Translations under genes and position numbers: made by a program
In this document: positions 35,866-45,944 of the stretch, piece after piece
How the letters are laid out: each line of letters starts with the position of its first letter
Numbering within the stretch: the first letter of the stretch is position 1
From: JAGTVG01 sp963820995
GTDB taxonomy: Bacteria; Bacteroidota; Bacteroidia; Cytophagales; Cyclobacteriaceae
DNA: 64,000 nucleotides
Direction of reading: 5' to 3'
Assembly (NCBI GenBank): GCA_963820995.1
Contig: CAWGCL010000008.1
Location: 186,001-250,000 of the forward strand
The notes under the pieces: generated by a model
Database searches by the model: none
Seen by the model: the letters and a program-made list of their open reading frames with translations, nothing else
Told to the model about the DNA's origin: nothing

Positions 35866-37708
35866 TACCAGAAGAAATAATATAATAGAACAATGATTAT
35901 AACTATCCCTATAGATCCAATCGTAAATATCGGGGAGGTCTTGTATATAGCCGGATCGGTATCATACGATTTTTTATAGATATGCTTCATCTTCACATTA
36001 AGGATTAGAATCAGACCCAGGAAAACAAACAAAGAAGCAAGCATAAAAATCGATTCAATGCCAAGATATCTGTAAGGTTCGAATAATAATATACCAGCAA
36101 CGAGACTTATTATTCCAAGCACTATAAAAAACCATCCAACAGCAACGATCTTTTTGGAGCGTTCGGTAATCACAGCATCTTTCACTACTTTTCCCCGTTT
36201 GTCATATAAGCTGATCAATGTAGCTACAAAGGCCAGAACGATGAAGACATATCCCATTCTTAGTATGAAAGGCATATCCGGGAAGATCGCACGTATTGCA
36301 ATACCTACCGGAATGGTAATTATTGCTGTCCACAAAGCTGCATTTGAAGTTGCCTGCCGCCAGAAAAGTCCCATACAGAATACAACCACAACCCCGGATA
36401 TATATATCCGGTGTATTCCTGAATATACTGGAAAGCCTGATCCAATCCGCCTAATAGTGGTTTAGCCATAGCCACTGCGATGATCAGGGCTATGAATGAA
36501 ACCAGCCGACCGGTAAATACAAGTTGTTTTTCTGTGGCCTCTTTATTAAAATGAGCCTTATAAATATCCATTGTGAAAATGGTTGAGGTACTGTTGATCA
36601 TAGAGGCTAATGAACTCACGATAGCAGCTACAAGAGCAGCAAATGCAAGGCCCCGAATACCAACTGGAACAAAGTTCTTTAACAGCCAGGGGTATGCTTC
36701 ATCGGCTATAGTTATCTCTCCGGTGGTACTTGTACCTTCTAAAAGTTCAGGATTATTAAAGAGCACATACGCCGTTATTCCAGGTATTAAAACCAGTAAA
36801 GGGATTAATATTTTCAGGTATCCTCCAAAGATTAACCCTCGTTTTGCATGTGAAAGGTCCTTTGCAGCCAATGCTTTCTGGATAATATACTGGTTAAAGC
36901 CCCAATAGCCCAGGTTAGTAAGCCACATAGCCCCGAATATCACAGCCAATCCGGGCAGGCTTAAATAAGCATCTTCAGTGCCTCCCTTTCCATCAGGTAC
37001 TATTGTACCTTCCGGAACGATCATTTGAAAATGATCAACAGCCTTTTCATAAATCACAGCAAAACCCTTCCATATTCCTTCACCGCCGGAAACCGCATCC
37101 AAAGCGAGGAATGTTGTGATCAAACCACCGCCTACTAAAAATATCACCTGAACGACATCAGTCCATGCCACTGCTTTCAAGCCTCCGTAAATGGAATACA
37201 ACCCCGAGAATAAGGCTAATCCTATGATGCCCCATACCAGAGGTACGCCCATGATTTCTTTAAGGGCCAGGGCACCCAACCAGGTTACTGAAGTTAAATT
37301 GACAAATACATATACCAATAACCAGAAAACGGCAAAAGCTGTACTCACGCCTTTATTAAATCGATCCTCAAGGAATTGAGGCATGGTATATATCTTTTTC
37401 TCAAGAAAAACCGGAATGAAGTATTTCCCGACAATGATCAATGTGATTGCAGCGATCCATTCATAGGCAGCTATACCAAGTCCTATTCGATATCCGGATC
37501 CGGACATGGCAATAAAATGCTCGGCTGAAATATTGGCAGCAATCAGTGATGCACCTATGGCCCACCAGGTAAGTGAACGACTGGCAAGAAAATAATCGTC
37601 TGAGGTTTTTTGTTCTCCCTTCTTGGTCCTTGAAATCCATAACCCAAGCACAACAATAAATAACACATAAAGGAAAAATACTATATAGTCAAGCGTCGAA
37701 AAACTCAT
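35865..37708 (-). pseudogene. Sodium:galactose-type symporter (SSS family), one-base frameshift
   Basis: A sodium:solute symporter of about 614 residues when repaired, resembling SglT-type sugar transporters. The start is ATG 37708 (MSFSTLDYIVFFLY). Conserved parts include DDYFLASRSLTWWAIGASLI, GSGYRIGLGIAAYEW and SSLASMINSTSTIFTMDIYK. After EYTGYIYPG the frame goes wrong; adding one G to a run of four (plus-strand C run 36392-36395) restores VVVVFCMGLFWRQATSNAAL and a normal C-terminal part with four more helices. The coupling to galK by a TAATG overlap argues for galactose as substrate. If the shift is real, the transporter loses its last helices. Confidence 0.85.
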
Positions 37709-38072
37709 ATGGCTAATGTTTATTAAAAATGAATCAAAAAATAAGGTCTCCAAAGATAAAAAAAAACATGTATTATGCTATCCATATTTATTAAATACGA
37801 AAGGAATTCTGATTAGTGAGAAATAGTTTTCAGCGCTTGTCGCCTAATAAAGACTCAAATAACTACAGTTTTACTCGAATATTTAATAAATTTAAAAACA
37901 GGTTATATCAAATAATTATAGAATTTTTTAAAACCCAAGTTCTTTCTGGCTTGTGATGTCATAGCAAAATGTGATGAGATTTTTCATCAGGAATCAAATG
38001 ATCATCACTTAAGTCTCACACTTCAGGAAGAATATAGGGAAAAGAATGAAGCAAATAATAAATTAAAAAGAT
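37709..38072. other. Intergenic region, no gene seen
   Basis: This 364-bp AT-rich stretch separates the divergent symporter and aldo/keto reductase genes and must hold both promoters. I see no convincing TTTG/TAnnTTTG pair, no hairpin with a T tail, no repeat and no recognisable coding fragment. Confidence 0.5.
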
Positions 38073-39092
38073 ATGAAAAAGGAATCGATTTCCCGAAGAA
38101 AATTTATCCAAAAGAGTTCATTGGCTGCGGGATCACTGGCTGCCAGCAGTACTTTGATCAGTTCATGTAATGCAGATAAGGGTAAGACTAATGCTGATAA
38201 CAGTAGCTCCAGTGATCTTTCTCCTATGTCCGGTAACATACCCACCCGGAAATTTGGAAAAACAGGTGAGAACATCACCATCCTGGGTTATGGGGGTGGA
38301 TCACAATTTATGAAAATGCCAGATGGGGAATGGGAACCACATATGGAATTGGCCTTAAAATCAGGCATCAACTATTTCGATACGGCTTCAAGTTATGGCG
38401 CTGATGCAGAACAACCCAGCGAATCACGTTTTAGTGAGATTCTCCCACCACATAGAAATAAAATAATACTTTTAACCAAGATCCATGAACGCGATCCTGA
38501 TAAAGCAAAAAAGGAGTTTGAAGAAAGTCTAAAAAGACTGAAAACAGATTATGTCGATATCTTGTTGATCCATGCCATAACTGATGAAGATAAATTAGCT
38601 GATATTGCCGAAGGAAATTATAAACTCCTGGAACAATTCAAAGCGGAAAAAATGGTCCGCAATATAGGTTTTTCGAGCATGGACAGTGCTGAACGCTCAA
38701 AGGAACTAATAGAAAACCTCGATTTTGATGTCACTTTGCTTGCTATGAACCCGACTAATTATGGCAATTTCATAGATGTGGCGCTACCTGCAGCAAGGAA
38801 AAAGAACCTTGGAACCATTGCTATGAAAGTAATGAGAGATATCGTTAACGATTATGCCGGACCAAAAGAATTGCTTGAATATGCCTGGGGAAAACAAGGT
38901 GTGCACACCTCAGTAGTTAGTATGACGGGTATGGATCCGTTAAAACAAAATATTGAGATCGCCAGCAATTATATTGAAGGAAGTCAGTCCAGTCAGATAG
39001 GTTTCGACCTTGAGAAAAGGCTTTCACCATTAGCTGAATCACAGCATCTAGTTTATTCAAAACCGGGATATTATGATGGAATGATCTGTTAG
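38073..39092 (+). CDS. Aldo/keto reductase, Tat-exported lipoprotein type
   Basis: A 339-residue NAD(P)H-dependent oxidoreductase. The N terminus carries a twin-arginine motif SRRKFIQKSSLA and a lipobox-like ISSC at about residue 30, so the folded enzyme is probably exported by Tat. The AKR tetrad is visible as NYFDTASSYG (Asp and Tyr, near 97-103), ILLTKIHE (Lys) and DILLIHAIT (His). The C terminus is shorter than in soluble AKRs and ends in YSKPGYYDG. The substrate is unknown. It is followed closely by a small lipoprotein gene. Confidence 0.85.
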   Translation: MKKESISRRKFIQKSSLAAGSLAASSTLISSCNADKGKTNADNSSSSDLSPMSGNIPTRKFGKTGENITILGYGGGSQFMKMPDGEWEPHMELALKSGINYFDTASSYGADAEQPSESRFSEILPPHRNKIILLTKIHERDPDKAKKEFEESLKRLKTDYVDILLIHAITDEDKLADIAEGNYKLLEQFKAEKMVRNIGFSSMDSAERSKELIENLDFDVTLLAMNPTNYGNFIDVALPAARKKNLGTIAMKVMRDIVNDYAGPKELLEYAWGKQGVHTSVVSMTGMDPLKQNIEIASNYIEGSQSSQIGFDLEKRLSPLAESQHLVYSKPGYYDGMIC

Positions 39093-39126
39093 GCGGCTTA
39101 TGCTAGTATAATATTAATTAATTCTG

Positions 39127-39384
39127 ATGGGAGGAGTATGCAATAAGATCATATCCGGAACCAGGTTATTTCTTCTGCTTTTGATCACCTGTGGTCCTTT
39201 GATCACAAGTTGTGCATCATCTAAACCAGGATCAAAACCGCACAAATCCCAATACCGGAGAACCACATATAAAGTAAAAGTTAAAACTGCTGATGATATT
39301 CAATATAAAGGGGCTTACAAATACGATACCGATGGTAAAAAATTTAAAAAGCACTACAGGAAGAAAAGGCGAAGAGAAAACTAG
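39127..39384 (+). CDS. Small basic lipoprotein
   Basis: An 85-residue protein with a signal sequence ending in the lipobox-like LITSC (about residue 29). The mature part is about 57 residues and strongly basic, ending in KKHYRKKRRREN. The family is not recognised. It is co-directional with the aldo/keto reductase, 34 bp downstream, and converges with the sulfatase. A positively charged tail might bind lipopolysaccharide or nucleic acid, but nothing here shows that. Confidence 0.6.
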   Translation: MGGVCNKIISGTRLFLLLLITCGPLITSCASSKPGSKPHKSQYRRTTYKVKVKTADDIQYKGAYKYDTDGKKFKKHYRKKRRREN

Positions 39385-39410
39385 GCCCTATCCGGATTAA
39401 TTCAATCCTT

Positions 39411-40923
39411 CTATCTTGATCGTCGTTCGTCTATAAACATTTTTAAAATTTCTGATAGTTCCTGAACCTTTTCCGGGTATTCGGAATACAGATTATTCTT
39501 CTCGCTTATATCAGCACTCAAATCATAAAGTTGACCTTCCGGCTCATCCGAATTCCCTTCATATGTCCATCCCCCGGAACCCCTGCCTTCAATCAGTTTC
39601 CAATTGTTTTTACGTATAGAATACATACCGCTGACAGATTGACTGACAATCTGATCCCGTACCTGATCACTTTCTAATGCAAGTAAGCTATTAAGATGAC
39701 TGTAACTGTCTTCAGCGCTGTTATAAGGCAGACGGTAATCTACAATTTCCGCACATGTGGCGACAAGATCCGTCAGGCAAACAAGTTGATCACTTACCGA
39801 TCCTTCTTTTATTCTCCCGGGCCACCTGGCTATATAAGGTATATGATGTCCTCCTTCCCAAACATCTGATTTCATGCCACTGAAGATATAATTCGATCGA
39901 TGGTTAAATTCCTCAATGTTTGCCGGGAACCAATAAGCACCATTGTCACTGGTTAAAAATACGAGGGTATTATCAGCAATTCCTTTTTCATCAAGAATTC
40001 TTAAAACTTCTCCTACGGTAAAATCGACCTGAGTAACAAAATCGCCGTAACTGCCTGCTCCGGATTTGCCATTAAATTCTTCCAAAGGCATCCAGGGTGT
40101 ATGAGGTGCAGGTAAGGGAAAATATAGAAAAAAAGGTTGCTGATCAGGATCTTGTAATTGTGTCTCTATAAATTTTAACGCTTCTGAGGTCAGGACCGGC
40201 AAGGTCTGTTCAAAATCAAAATCCCTGGAGGCATCACCAGGTCGCCAGAATTTTCCCTGGAAATTATCGTCACCGGCGCCTTCTATTTTTATAATGTCTG
40301 TGTTTACTATTTTTTTATTCCTTATATAAAAATATGGTTGGATATCAAGTGATGAGGGTATAATGAAAGAGTAATCGAATCCACAATCAACAGGGCCCCC
40401 ATCTATCTCTGCAGTATAATTGACATTCTCAGTGCTGCTCAGGTTCCAGATATCACCCTCTACCAATGGTTTATCAGGATCTTTTTTCTTAAAATCCAAT
40501 CCCAGGTGCCATTTCCCAATGCATGCGGTCTTGTATCCTTTTTCCTGAAGCATAGAGGCCACAGTCAACCTGCCTGGTTCAATTAATGATGGTTCATGTC
40601 CTAAAAGAACACCGGACTCAAGTCGGGTTCTGAAACAGTATCGGCCGGTTAAAATCCCATATCTTGTAGGTGTACAAACAGCTGATGGTGAATGTGCATC
40701 TGAGAAATGCATTCCCTCCGCCAATAATCTATCCATATTAGGTGTTGAGATTTTTGAATCACGGTTCAATCCGCTGATGTCTCCATACCCCATATCATCA
40801 GTAAGAATATAGACAATATTAGGATAGCGGTTTTTGTTTACTTGTTCTGGTGGTTCGCAGCCTAATAAGGCCTATAAGTAGCATTAGGCTAAAAATTGGA
40901 TACAGAAGTGTATGTTTTCTCAT
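39411..40923 (-). pseudogene. Arylsulfatase-family (type I sulfatase) lipoprotein, N-terminal frameshift
   Basis: A type I sulfatase of about 503 residues when repaired. The modification motif SAVCTPTRYGILTGR (Cys near residue 83) provides the formylglycine nucleophile. Metal-binding parts include the repaired NIVYILTDDMGYGD, FLTSDNGAYW and AHSPS. A signal starts at ATG 40923 (MRKHTLLYPIFSLMLLIGLI). One extra base at 40863 then breaks the frame; removing it gives the lipobox IGC followed by EPPEQVNKNRYPNIVYILT. Without repair the longest frame begins at MGYGD and lacks the first metal-binding aspartates. The enzyme would remove sulfate from a sulfated sugar in the periplasm; the substrate is unknown. 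Confidence 0.88.
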
Positions 40924-41057
40924 AGCAATAAAGTATATCATTTTTGTTAGACCTGAATCCTTTGGATCAGTGTCCAGGTGTTTGTTGCTAAGATAATAAT
41001 ATCAATGGTAGCGCACAATTCTATCATTTTGTAATAATTTCGCATTGGTAAACTAAA

Positions 41058-43319
41058 ATGGCATTGGCTAAAAATAAGAAAGGTGTTTTTAAAAGAGTGA
41101 TTATAGGATTTCTTCTTACAGGAATTGTATTGTTTATTCTGGTACTCGGAAGTTTTCTGGGCTTGATCTTTATGGGAGCTTTCGGGCCACTTCCTTCTAC
41201 GGATGAGCTGGCAGACCTGAAGGATGAAAATGCTACATTGGTGTATAGCAGCGATCATAACCTGATAGGAAAAATCTTTTCAAAAAACCATACTGAGATT
41301 AACAGTGATGAACTGCCACAACATCTAATTGACGCCTTGATATGTACTGAAGATGTTCGTTTTTACGAACATAATGGAATCGATAACCGGAGTTTGATGA
41401 GGGTTATTATCAAATCCATTATTATGGGTAACAGGGAATACGGAGGTGGGAGCACCATTACCCAACAACTGGCTAAAAACCTTTATGGCAGAGAGGATTT
41501 TGGTCTATTGACGCTTCCTGTAAACAAAATCAGGGAGGCAATAATAGCTGTTCGACTCGAAGAAGTCTATAGTAAAGATGATATTCTTCTTCTATATCTG
41601 AATATGGTTCCTTTCGGGGAAGAAGTTTTCGGGATAGAGGCTGCTGCAAACAGATATTATAATAAGACGACTTCTGAATTGGACACTGATGAAGCAGCCA
41701 TGCTTATAGGCCTTCTTAAGGGAAATACTTATTACCATCCTAGATTGCATCCTGAAAGGGCCCTGGAGCGCAGGAATCTGATTTTGCAGCTGATGCATGA
41801 ACAGGGTAAACTTACCGATGAGGTGTATCAGGAAGAGGTTCTGCTACCGCTTGACCTGGATTATTCAAATCTAAGCCATGAAGGGCCCGCTCAGTATTTT
41901 CTTTTTCAGGTTGAGAAAAGGGCACGTGAGATCCTCGATAATCTAAAGAATAAAAGTGATATACAATACGATATTGAAAAAGATGGTTTGATTATCACAA
42001 CAACACTCGACAGTCGCTTGCAGATCCTTGCCAAAAAATCAATTAGAAAGCAGCTTAGCCAAATGCAAAAGGCATTTAATATTGATCCGGAAGTAAAGAA
42101 CAAGAAAGTTGAATTGCAGGATTTATTTGATAATACAATAAGTGAAAAAAGAGAATTGTGGTACTGGGATGGAGTTGAAGTGGAGGAAATGACGAAGCTG
42201 GATAGTGCATGGCACTATGAAAGCATGCTGAATGCAGGGGTTCTCATACTGGAACCGAAAACCGGGGAAGTAAAAGCATGGGTTGGCGGTAATCATTTCC
42301 GCTACCTCCCCTATGACCTTGTCCTTTCAAAACGGATGATTGCTTCTTCATTCAAGCCTGTTTTATATGCAGCGGCCATTAAAGATGGGAAATCGCCATG
42401 CGATTATCTGGATAATGAGGAAAAGGTATATGAAGAATACGACAACTGGGCGCCAAAGAATTATGATGGCAGCAGTGGGGATCAAACCTCAATGTGGTAT
42501 TCCCTTGTGCATTCTATGAATATTCCTACTGTTGATTTATACTTCAAAGTCGGACATAAAAACCTGGAAGAGATGTGTTCCCTTCTGGAACTAGAAGAAA
42601 AACCTGCTGACAACCCATCTGTTGCATTGGGAACAATGAATATTTCTCTCCTGGAAGCAACCAGAGTATATGCAACCTTTGCTAACCAGGGACAGATGCA
42701 ACAGCCCGTAATGATTGAAAAGATCACTGATTCAGAAGGAAATCTGATCTATGAAATACCTGGCAATTCCGGCAACCAGGTGATAGACAGGGATGTGGCC
42801 AATACAATTACTGCAATGCTGCAGAAGGCCATAAATGAAGGTACCGGGGCCAGGATACGTGGTCAATTCGGGATCAGGTCAGATCTGGCAGGTAAAACCG
42901 GCACTTCCCAGGACTACAGCGATGCATGGTTCTTCTCATATACCCCTGATTTTGCTTGTGGAGTATGGGTCGGTGCCCGAAATCCAGGGATTCATTTTTC
43001 TAAAGGATCAAATGGCAGCGGATCCGCACTTGCCTTGCCAATTGCCGGGAATATCATCAGGGATATGGAAAGTCAGTCTGAACTTCGCAAATCATATCTC
43101 AGCCCGATAAATATCTCCTCTGAATACACCAAATTGATGGATTGTGACGGGACAAGGACAAAAGGTGCATGGAACAGGTTCTTTGAAAGTTTATTTAAGA
43201 AAAATAAAGAAAAGGAAGAAAAAGATGAAAAGGGAAAGGACCAAAGTGACAGCATTACGGCTAGTGAGGATGGGAAAGTAAAGAAATTCTTCAAAAAACT
43301 ATTTAAAAAGAAAGAATAA
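41058..43319 (+). CDS. Penicillin-binding protein 1A-type (class A, glycosyltransferase and transpeptidase)
   Basis: A 753-residue bifunctional peptidoglycan synthase. A membrane anchor at about residues 12-36 is followed by the GT51 glycosyltransferase domain (CTEDVRFYEHNGID near 96 and GGSTITQQLAKNLYGR near 131). The transpeptidase domain has the SxxK motif at Ser430-Lys433 (ASSFKP), the SxN motif in LVHSMN near 488 and KTGT at 613-616. The C-terminal tail of about 50 residues is highly charged and lysine-rich (KKNKEKEEKDEKGKDQ, KKFFKKLFKKKE). It polymerises and cross-links the cell wall on the periplasmic face. It is intact and transcribed alone, divergent from the sulfatase. Confidence 0.95.
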   Translation: MALAKNKKGVFKRVIIGFLLTGIVLFILVLGSFLGLIFMGAFGPLPSTDELADLKDENATLVYSSDHNLIGKIFSKNHTEINSDELPQHLIDALICTEDVRFYEHNGIDNRSLMRVIIKSIIMGNREYGGGSTITQQLAKNLYGREDFGLLTLPVNKIREAIIAVRLEEVYSKDDILLLYLNMVPFGEEVFGIEAAANRYYNKTTSELDTDEAAMLIGLLKGNTYYHPRLHPERALERRNLILQLMHEQGKLTDEVYQEEVLLPLDLDYSNLSHEGPAQYFLFQVEKRAREILDNLKNKSDIQYDIEKDGLIITTTLDSRLQILAKKSIRKQLSQMQKAFNIDPEVKNKKVELQDLFDNTISEKRELWYWDGVEVEEMTKLDSAWHYESMLNAGVLILEPKTGEVKAWVGGNHFRYLPYDLVLSKRMIASSFKPVLYAAAIKDGKSPCDYLDNEEKVYEEYDNWAPKNYDGSSGDQTSMWYSLVHSMNIPTVDLYFKVGHKNLEEMCSLLELEEKPADNPSVALGTMNISLLEATRVYATFANQGQMQQPVMIEKITDSEGNLIYEIPGNSGNQVIDRDVANTITAMLQKAINEGTGARIRGQFGIRSDLAGKTGTSQDYSDAWFFSYTPDFACGVWVGARNPGIHFSKGSNGSGSALALPIAGNIIRDMESQSELRKSYLSPINISSEYTKLMDCDGTRTKGAWNRFFESLFKKNKEKEEKDEKGKDQSDSITASEDGKVKKFFKKLFKKKE

Positions 43320-43363
43320 AGGAAATATTCGATAAATGTTTGTTTGTCGCGATAACGGACTTT

Positions 43364-44494
43364 TTAAAATCCTCCTAATTTCTTATTGATCTCATTGGAT
43401 AAATAGGAGAAATCAGAACTTCTAGGATCAATTTTCAGGGCTTTACCAACATAGGCTTTTGCTTCCAGCAGTAATTTTCGTTGATCGGCTGATATGGGAT
43501 CAGGCCCCTTTTCAATAGCGTCGGAATAGAGTAATAAAGCATACCCGTAATACAATTGCATCTGATAGTAATCCTGCATAGGTTTCAGTTGAAGCGCCTT
43601 TTCATAAAATGTTTTTGCCATTGTCCTGTCTTCCAGGTTATAAAGGTATAACTCTCCCAACATCCACCATCCCTGGGGTGATAGAGAATCCAATTCAAGA
43701 CTCTTTCTGTATTTATCATCTGCCTCTACATATTGAGCATTTATTTTATAGATACTCCCCAGGTTAATATAATACAAAGGATCAGGATTTATCAGTATAG
43801 CTTTAGAATAGGCCTCAATGGCCTCATCTAACAGATCTGACGAACTATATAGATCGCCAAGGAAAGCGTATACACTAGGGTCATTGGGTTTAAGTTCAAG
43901 CAATCTTTTAGCAGCACCAATGGCTTCATTATTTTGTGAAAGGTTTATATAGGATAAGGCCAGTCCTCTCAGGGCTATATCATTATAGGGATCTACACCG
44001 CATATAAGCAAGTATAAGACCAGGGATTGTTCATATTGCTGGTTTTGCAAATGATTAGATGCAAGGGAGGCCATCCTTCCAAACCATATTATTTTCCATG
44101 ATCCCTCCTTGAATATTAGTCTGTAACTCCAGGAACCGAATAGAGTGTCTTTCCTGCTTACATTTATACTTTGATATTTCACATTAAACCTTGCAAAATC
44201 AGGATTTCCGAACACAGGTAATGTGTCAATTGCTGTTATTGTAAACTTATATTTATTTCTAACACTATCAGGTTGGTAATTATAGGCTACAAATTCCTCT
44301 TCTGAGATAAATGATTTACAGGTATCCGCAAGAAGAGAATATGCTTCGCCAAGCTTCCATTCATTTCGTAATTCGCGGTATTTAATTAATGTTTCTTTTG
44401 GATCTGTACGCTCTTCTGAGTTTTTCAAGGAACAGTTAGTAAGTATAAAAACCAATAAAACTAAAAGGACAGACACAAAGTTCTGACGGATCAT
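43364..44494 (-). CDS. TPR-repeat lipoprotein
   Basis: A 376-residue lipoprotein with signal ending in LTNC (about residue 21). Residues about 30-160 form a domain without clear identity (EERTDPKETLIKYRELRNEW, YSINVSRKDTLFGSW-like stretch). From about 165 on there are at least five tetratricopeptide repeats (for example LKPNDPSVYAFLGDLYSSS and LINPDPLYYINLGSIYKI). It probably serves as a protein-interaction scaffold at the inner or outer membrane. It is convergent with the penicillin-binding protein gene, 44 bp apart. Confidence 0.8.
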   Translation of the reverse strand: MIRQNFVSVLLVLLVFILTNCSLKNSEERTDPKETLIKYRELRNEWKLGEAYSLLADTCKSFISEEEFVAYNYQPDSVRNKYKFTITAIDTLPVFGNPDFARFNVKYQSINVSRKDTLFGSWSYRLIFKEGSWKIIWFGRMASLASNHLQNQQYEQSLVLYLLICGVDPYNDIALRGLALSYINLSQNNEAIGAAKRLLELKPNDPSVYAFLGDLYSSSDLLDEAIEAYSKAILINPDPLYYINLGSIYKINAQYVEADDKYRKSLELDSLSPQGWWMLGELYLYNLEDRTMAKTFYEKALQLKPMQDYYQMQLYYGYALLLYSDAIEKGPDPISADQRKLLLEAKAYVGKALKIDPRSSDFSYLSNEINKKLGGF

Positions 44495-44893
44495 ATTAGA
44501 AAGTAAGAAAGTTCTGCAGGAAAGTTAATGAATTACTCACTTAATCCACATAAGCATAGTACAATATTTAGATAACGTTGATTAATATATTTCTCATTTT
44601 CATTCATTGGCAGAACCTGTTCAACATAAAAAATTCCCATTTACATATGTTTTGCCTAAACCGGTTAATTCCGGATCATAATATCCGTTTATAGTATCAG
44701 TAGAAAACTTCATGGCTTAAGAGTTTAAGGTTAATAATAAGTCCCACCAAGAGTGGGATTTTTTATTTCACACAATCCATATTCCAAAAATCCTGATATT
44801 CAATACTTGTTTTTATTTTTATTAAATGCTATATTATTAAACAGTTTTTACGAATTTTAATAAAACAAAGGAAGGACCTAATCAAGAGCAATT
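44495..44893. other. Intergenic region with an orphan terminator
   Basis: This 399-bp stretch has no recognised gene. On the plus strand, a 24-codon frame starting TTG near 44610 (AEPVQHKKFPFTYVLPKPVN) stops early, and a terminator-like hairpin follows at 44742-44768. This may mark a short transcript, a leader of the CBS gene or a decayed gene. Confidence 0.4.
44742..44768 (+). terminator. Rho-independent terminator-like hairpin
   Basis: The arms TCCCAC (44742-44747) and GTGGGA (44753-44758) enclose a five-base loop and are followed by a run of T with a single A. On the plus strand it has no gene directly upstream, and the CBS protein gene starts 126 bp downstream, so it may end a small RNA or act as an attenuator. 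Confidence 0.6.
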
Positions 44894-45385
44894 ATGGTAA
44901 AAAGTTTTACACCCAGGTTTACAAAGAAGGAATCGTCGGAAAGCCAGAAACCACGTAGTGAGCAATTTGAGCCTATCACTAAGTATATGGCCACTAATCT
45001 GATCACCTTCTCACCAGACACAGATATTATTGAGGTGATACGAACATTTCTTAAAAAAAATATTTCCGGCGCCCCTGTTTTAAATGAAAAAAAGGAAGTC
45101 GTGGGTTTAATCGACGATAAAGATTGTCTGAGGCTATTGGTAGATAGTGTTTATCATAATGATCCAATTGCCAACACTAAAGTTGAATCATATATGACCA
45201 GCGTAATGAAAGTAATAGACATTTCTGCAAATGTTGTGGATGCAGCAAAGATTTTCCTCGAAACGAAATACAAAAGATTGCTGGTTATCAATGAAGAAGG
45301 AAAGCTGATCGGACAGATCAGCAGGGCAGATATCCTTAAGGCTATCGAAACCATTTATGTCCCGAAATGGATTTCTAAAAAATAA
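44894..45385 (+). CDS. CBS-domain pair protein
   Basis: A 163-residue soluble protein. After about 35 polar residues, two CBS motifs (about 38-90 and 100-155) form a Bateman module: MATNLITFSPDTDIIEVIR with GAPVLNEKKEVVGLIDDKDC, and YMTSVMKVIDISANVVDAAK with KRLLVINEEGKLIGQISRAD. Such modules bind adenosine nucleotides and regulate other proteins; no partner domain is fused. It is transcribed alone, with a terminator directly after the stop. Confidence 0.9.
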   Translation: MVKSFTPRFTKKESSESQKPRSEQFEPITKYMATNLITFSPDTDIIEVIRTFLKKNISGAPVLNEKKEVVGLIDDKDCLRLLVDSVYHNDPIANTKVESYMTSVMKVIDISANVVDAAKIFLETKYKRLLVINEEGKLIGQISRADILKAIETIYVPKWISKK

Positions 45386-45386
45386 A

Positions 45387-45424
45387 AAAAGGCTATCTCA
45401 AGAAGGAAAGACAGCCTTTTACTT
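45387..45424 (+). terminator. Rho-independent terminator after the CBS gene
   Basis: The left arm AAAAGGCTATCT (45387-45398) pairs with AGACAGCCTTTT (45409-45420) with one mismatch, a 10-base loop, and a T-rich tail. It begins two bases after the stop codon of the CBS gene. Confidence 0.8.
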
Positions 45425-45503
45425 TTCTGCAAGAATTAAATAGTCTTAATTTGTTTTGATCTTTATATCCTCAAGAGTTAAACTAAACATCCAGAGAGGC
45501 ATC

Positions 45504-45524
45504 AGCCATTTCGAAAAAATGGCT
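45504..45524. repeat. Perfect inverted repeat next to the small lipoprotein stop
   Basis: AGCCATTT (45504-45511) and AAATGGCT (45517-45524) form an 8-bp perfect stem with a five-base loop, just beyond the stop of the minus-strand gene at 45530. There is no T run after the hairpin on that strand, so it may be a weak terminator or an mRNA-stabilising 3' hairpin. Confidence 0.5.
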
Positions 45525-45529
45525 ATCCC

Positions 45530-45913
45530 TTACTGTTGTTTATTTGCTTCAAAAGGGAAGTCGTAACCGGCAGCTGACATATTTGCCTTTAAAACATCGC
45601 CTTCAAAAGTCCCACTCATTTGTATCTCATATCCTTGTGCTTCAAAAGTTCCGGACACCTTTTCTTCATCGATTGTGAAATCATTCAGAGCAGTCTCTCC
45701 TTCATCAGATCCAACAAATCCTACAACGGAATCATCTTCCTGAGAGAATTTCAAATAACCAGTAATCTCCTGATCAGGGAGTGACAATACATAATCCCAC
45801 TGCCCGATATAATTTGGCACGGAGGTTTTGCTTTTCTTTGTTGATGCGCAACCCGCCATATACAGCATGATCACTACCATTACAATAGGGAATAATTTTA
45901 ATGTGTTTTTCAT
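45530..45913 (-). CDS. Small lipoprotein, beta-rich
   Basis: A 127-residue protein with a signal sequence ending in MAGC (about residue 21). The mature part contains IGQWDYVLSLPDQEITGYLK followed by alternating strands (GYEIQMSGTFEGDVLKANM), suggesting a small beta-barrel or lipocalin-like fold, a type often seen in Bacteroidota as a single-domain lipoprotein. Its function is unknown. It lies 31 bp after the BNR-repeat gene on the same strand and may be co-transcribed with it. Confidence 0.7.
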   Translation of the reverse strand: MKNTLKLFPIVMVVIMLYMAGCASTKKSKTSVPNYIGQWDYVLSLPDQEITGYLKFSQEDDSVVGFVGSDEGETALNDFTIDEEKVSGTFEAQGYEIQMSGTFEGDVLKANMSAAGYDFPFEANKQQ

Positions 45914-45944
45914 AACTCTACTTTTAAAAATGGATTTAAAATGA

